DNA from: Epiperipatus broadwayi
Taxonomy: Eukaryota; Onychophora; Udeonychophora; Euonychophora; Peripatidae
Assembly (NCBI GenBank): GCA_028023455.1
Contig: JAQFVV010012441.1
Span: forward strand, 6,345,544-6,409,543
Reading direction: 5' to 3'
Length of the DNA stretch: 64,000 bases
In this document: positions 60,291-64,000 of the stretch, piece after piece
Numbering within the stretch: position 1 is the stretch's first letter
Layout: the number at the start of each line of letters is the position of its first letter
Notes under the pieces: model-generated
The model's database searches: none
The model's input: only the letters and a program-made list of their open reading frames with translations
What the model was told of the DNA's origin: nothing
Position numbers and translations under genes: made by a program

Positions 60291-61019
60291 AATAACCCTG
60301 ATTGTGACCAAGTTAAATAGTTAAAAAAAACTACTCGTGAAAATATAGCTATAAAAGGAATCCCGATAGTGACTTTATATTTCTATATGAGAGACTCTTA
60401 ATTAACCAAGAACTTTTTGCTTATTTTAAATGATATTGATATTTTCTATATATTTTCCACCTAAATTAAATGTGTTCTCTCCAAAGTATTAAACAATATT
60501 TAACCTAGAAATGTTTTATTTTGTTAGAATAAAAGAGATTATACTTTTATCAACTTTTTTTTTATTGTGCGTTATTAATAGAAGTTATTATTTTTGTTAT
60601 TAGATTTATTTTAGTGAAATAGGATTTAAGTGTAAGTTACCTTTGCCAATATGTTTCAATACGCAGGGCTAACAATCGTAAAAAAATATTAATTCTCATT
60701 ACGGTAGAATTACCGTACAAAATAAAAATATTATAAAAGGATCTTTTTATTTTTCTTTGTTTTACAATTTGCGAGAGGTGCTGGCGGCATATTTCAGCGG
60801 ATTCTTAGGAATCCTGGCGCCCATAGGAAATAAAATTAAAAGTTGATTTATGTCTATGGTACAAATTCGTAATCAATTAATAGGCCGGAGTCGATCAGGA
60901 AAAATAGCTGTGTTAAGAATAGAAATACAACTTTCTTTTTTTTCTTGATACAGTTTGATCAACTCACGCTCAAATATATATTTGGGGCGTATAGTGGTCT
61001 AGTAGAACGGAAAACGCTA

Positions 61020-61200
61020 CAATATATATATATATATGTGTGTGTGTGTGCAGGAGATGATGATCTTGACCAACTCATGAATTCTAGTTCTGCACAAAAT
61101 ACATATATTGGAAACAATTTATCCTTTTCACATGTATGAGGTCAGTTGTATTGGTTGAATTAAATGGAGTCAATGACTGAAGACAGTTGAATGTCTGGTT
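61020..61200. repeat. Core fragment of the inverted-repeat element with (TA)n(TG)n
   Basis: A TA tract and a TG tract (61022-61050) precede GATGATCTTGACCAACTCAT and then CTGCACAAAATACATATATT, the same order as in the 29.9-kb copy. To its left, TATAGTGGTCTAGTAGAACG resembles a tRNA box A. Confidence 0.5.
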
Positions 61201-64000
61201 TTGCTTCCTGGCTAAAATAACCATAAATAATAATAATAATGGTAATAATAATAAAGATAAGATTTTAAACAGCTATGAAATGTATATCATTTATGTAATG
61301 ATGTCCTAGAAAATAATAAAAATGAGCACCAACCATGAACAAAAACAATTAAAAATAAAATGGTTATTTCAAAATTATAGTGCAGCTTATATGTTCTATT
61401 ATAAATAGAGAATGTATGCATTGTCTTAGCAAGTGCCAAAGACTAAGATTTTCTAAGATAAAGAATATAAATAGCAATGGCTGTAACTAAATAGATTTTT
61501 GTAGATGAAAAAGATGACTGTAATCTATAAGGTGAAGTCTGTTAAAGTCTAAGAAGAAATTTTTATTCACTCATAAAGTAAAATTGTGCTGGCAGTGTTT
61601 AATAAGGCTTCTTAATACTATTAAGAATAGTATTGTCAAGTCACTGCATGGAGATTAAGAAAAAAAAATAGGATTCAAATACCATGTTTCACAATGAATA
61701 GAATCTAATATTACTATAAATGAAAAAGTAACTGCTCTAGTAATTATTACACAAACTTTGCCAACATTTTTAGACATAGTCAATTTTTAGTATTATGCAT
61801 ATGATTGTAAAATAAAAATACACAATTCTTCTGTTACAAATTATAAACTGATAAAAACCAACATTTCCATTGTTATTTGGCAGAAAAAATATTATTAATA
61901 TAAATCATTAAAATAATTGCCAAGAATGTGTCCTTATAAATGCAAGCTCTATAAAATGTGGACTCCCTTACAAACTTAAAGCTTACTTTAACAACCAGAC
62001 ATCACTAATGGAAAAACTAGTTTATTTAGCATTAATGGCATTTTGGAATTTCCTATTTAAACATGATTCCTTAATCTTACATTTCTTGTCATGTGGTATA
62101 TACATCAACATATTAAACTTTTGCAGAATTAAATTATGACCCATTGCACATTGATGAATACAAAATGCTGAATATAGCATACTATCTTCAATAGCTTTTC
62201 TATATGTTGTTGCAATTGACATTTCACATTCGTCCTTCTTTAACCAATTATAAATAGCACAATATCCTGGAATTTGACAATAGAGTATATAATCTGACAT
62301 TTATCCTCATCAGCCATTTTACTTTTAGTATTATTTAATATCCTATTAAGACTAAGTCGTTTTACGCTAAGCTCTTCTATAATCATTACTCCTAACTTAT
62401 GCTAACATATAACTAATAATCTAACAATATATAAAACATACAAAAAAATACTGCTTAATGTGTAAAATTTTACTATTTTATGTCATAATCAGTAATAATA
62501 AATTATTATCAAGCCATATCTAACAATTTTTATTTTCTGTCATTAATTCATAATATAATAGAAACAATAATCATTTAAATATGCAAATAATTATTATAAA
62601 AACAAAAGAAAAACTAAATCTATATCTTTCATCTGTTTTAAATTTTTAAAATTTAAAGTTAACAGTTTAATCTTACAAATGTTTTTAGATGATATACAGA
62701 TTTTAACAGTAATCTTTCCTTCCAGACTAAAATTGTTTATATTAAAAATAATTAACAAATTTTCCAGTCCATTGAGTCAAAAGTCTTCCTTCTAACAATA
62801 TAACAAATATTAATCCTTTCCCTCATCATTTATCTTTCTTTCCTCTGTTTTAGTATGTATTGTTTAACTATTATTATCACCGCTTTCCATTACATTTCTT
62901 ATTTCTCTATCTGTTCTAAATCCAAATTTCACATGGGATGCAAACATGTTAATCAATTAAAAAGCTTTTTTGCTAGACTTTCAATAATATCTTGGTAACT
63001 CATGAAATAAAAGTAAATTTTTACTTTTTTAATTTTAATGCATTAGTATTTCCACTGGATTTATAAATCGGTTTAGCAAGCTGAAGCCTAGGGTTTCAAA
63101 ATCTAGAAAACTTCCGGCGGAGATGTATATTTTTACATAATCATTTCTTTCTTACATATGAATTCAAATATATTTAAGACCTTAAGCAATTCTTAATAAT
63201 TTTCTATGCACTCCATTTCAAAATTAAATTATTATCTTACACTGATAACTTGACACTACTATTAATATCTATACTGATTATGGCATTTATTTTGCTTTAT
63301 AGAAAGGCCATGAGATAGACAATTTGAAAAAGTATCTACAGAAGACATTATCATTTTTGGCAATCAGATTTTTAATAAAACTAGCTTATTTGTAGGTCTA
63401 AACTTAAAAAAAAGTATAACTTTATTAAGTTTTTCATATTTTGCAATATAATTGTTTAATAAGAACACTTCTTTGAAAAAAAATTGCTTAAATATTATAC
63501 AGGAAAAGTTCTTATTTCTTCACTAGAAGTCAACTCCATTTTGTAAGAACTGTTTTTCATGTTTTGTTTTGTAATAAATGTTAATGGCTAATTTTACTTT
63601 TTATTTTCAATTTATAAACTGAATAGGGATAAAATATTTGAAAGAAGCGCTAAAAAGCACAAAAGAAAAAGTTTAAAATAAGATAAAAGATAGTTTAGAT
63701 CAATCACTGGGGTTTTTTTTTAGCATCAGCCTCTAGCAGAAATGAAAATGGTTGATAACTCATGCAGATATATGGAAAGTAACATGAATAAATCAATACT
63801 GGTGGTAAGAAACAGATTTAATTTCAAAAAATAACTTTATTAGTGTAAAATAATTGATTATTCAAGAATATGTGAATACATTGTCTTTCTTGGCAGGAAG
63901 TTCTAGAGGTAGATAAATGAGCTCAACATCCTGATTGAGAAATCTATGATGGATCTAAAGTTTAATCCCCTGGAGAATCTCTAATGAAAATGCTAGTATC
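61201..64000. other. No gene seen except the unidentified frame at 62.0-62.3 kb
   Basis: AT-rich DNA without recognisable element remnants or repeats matching the rest of the window. Confidence 0.55.
62022..62300 (-). CDS. Unidentified 92-codon open frame
   Basis: ATG to stop over 279 bp in very AT-rich DNA. The product has seven cysteines (YCQ, YCA, ECE, FCI, QCA, KCK, SCL) and an ordinary residue mix rather than the Lys/Asn/Ile bias of chance frames. A stop codon lies directly before the ATG, so it does not extend upstream in this frame. I recognise no domain. It may be an exon, a remnant of a mobile element protein, or chance. Confidence 0.25.
   Translation of the reverse strand: MSDYILYCQIPGYCAIYNWLKKDECEMSIATTYRKAIEDSMLYSAFCIHQCAMGHNLILQKFNMLMYIPHDKKCKIKESCLNRKFQNAINAK

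Noticed and set aside
1-64000. Prokaryotic features (operons, CRISPR, insertion sequences, attachment sites)
   Set aside because: The composition, element types and splice-like signals are eukaryotic. No regularly spaced repeat array of CRISPR type was seen.

Overview
The window is AT-rich (roughly three quarters A+T by eye) DNA from a metazoan, almost certainly an invertebrate. I find no intact host protein-coding gene, no rRNA, no intact tRNA, no CRISPR and nothing bacterial. The evidence for a metazoan is the mix of relics: RTE-type and I/Jockey-type LINEs, a Ty3/gypsy-like LTR retrotransposon, Penelope-like elements (PLEs) with a GIY-YIG domain, tRNA-like SINE fragments, inverted-repeat DNA elements and abundant (TA)n, (TG)n and (TAA)n microsatellites. 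A mollusc, perhaps a cephalopod, would fit, but so would a cnidarian or flatworm; the sequence alone does not decide.

Layout. 1-10.4 kb: AT-rich intergenic DNA with a (TAA)n tract, a folded-back PLE 3' end near 3.1 kb and two microsatellite-bearing repeat copies near 7.8 kb. 10.44-14.37 kb: a gypsy-like element on the minus strand with two LTRs of about 637 bp, a 5-bp target duplication, decayed gag and protease, and a large internal deletion fusing early reverse transcriptase to integrase. 15.1-17.5 kb: a decayed I/Jockey-like LINE on the minus strand ending in a (TAA)n tail. 19.9-23.8 kb: PLE relics, a 5'-truncated RTE copy and a third RTE scrap that was itself hit by a SINE-like insertion with a 14-bp target duplication. 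25.5-30.1 kb: another PLE fold-back and a 358-bp inverted-repeat element with a second copy. 30.65-33.9 kb: the best preserved coding sequence in the window, an RTE element whose endonuclease and reverse transcriptase are broken by one frameshift and one short deletion. 34.15-34.32 kb: a near-perfect hairpin element. 35.3-36.8 kb: a 1.44-kb near-perfect palindrome made of two head-to-head PLE 3' ends. 38.3-39.7 kb: a decayed Jockey/CR1-like LINE. 39.8-42.26 kb: a PLE with YVDD and GIY-YIG motifs facing an inverted copy of its own 3' end, followed by a different PLE relic. 42.26-45.27 and 51.07-53.92 kb: two copies of a long repeat of about 3 kb (a third partial copy lies at 46.6 kb) that carries a tRNA-like box A/box B segment and a LINE-like peptide. 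54.1-54.6 kb: a purine-rich tract. 59.9-60.3 kb: an island of higher GC with a TATA box, an exon-like stretch and a consensus splice donor.

How the parts relate. The window is a nested mosaic of retroelements. Two patterns stand out. PLE 3' ends occur seven times, in four sequence types, and six of the seven loci are folded back as inverted repeats. Two dispersed repeat families each carry a microsatellite at a fixed internal position, and these tracts often sit at the junctions between neighbouring elements. All coding remnants belong to mobile elements except a few short open frames that I cannot identify.
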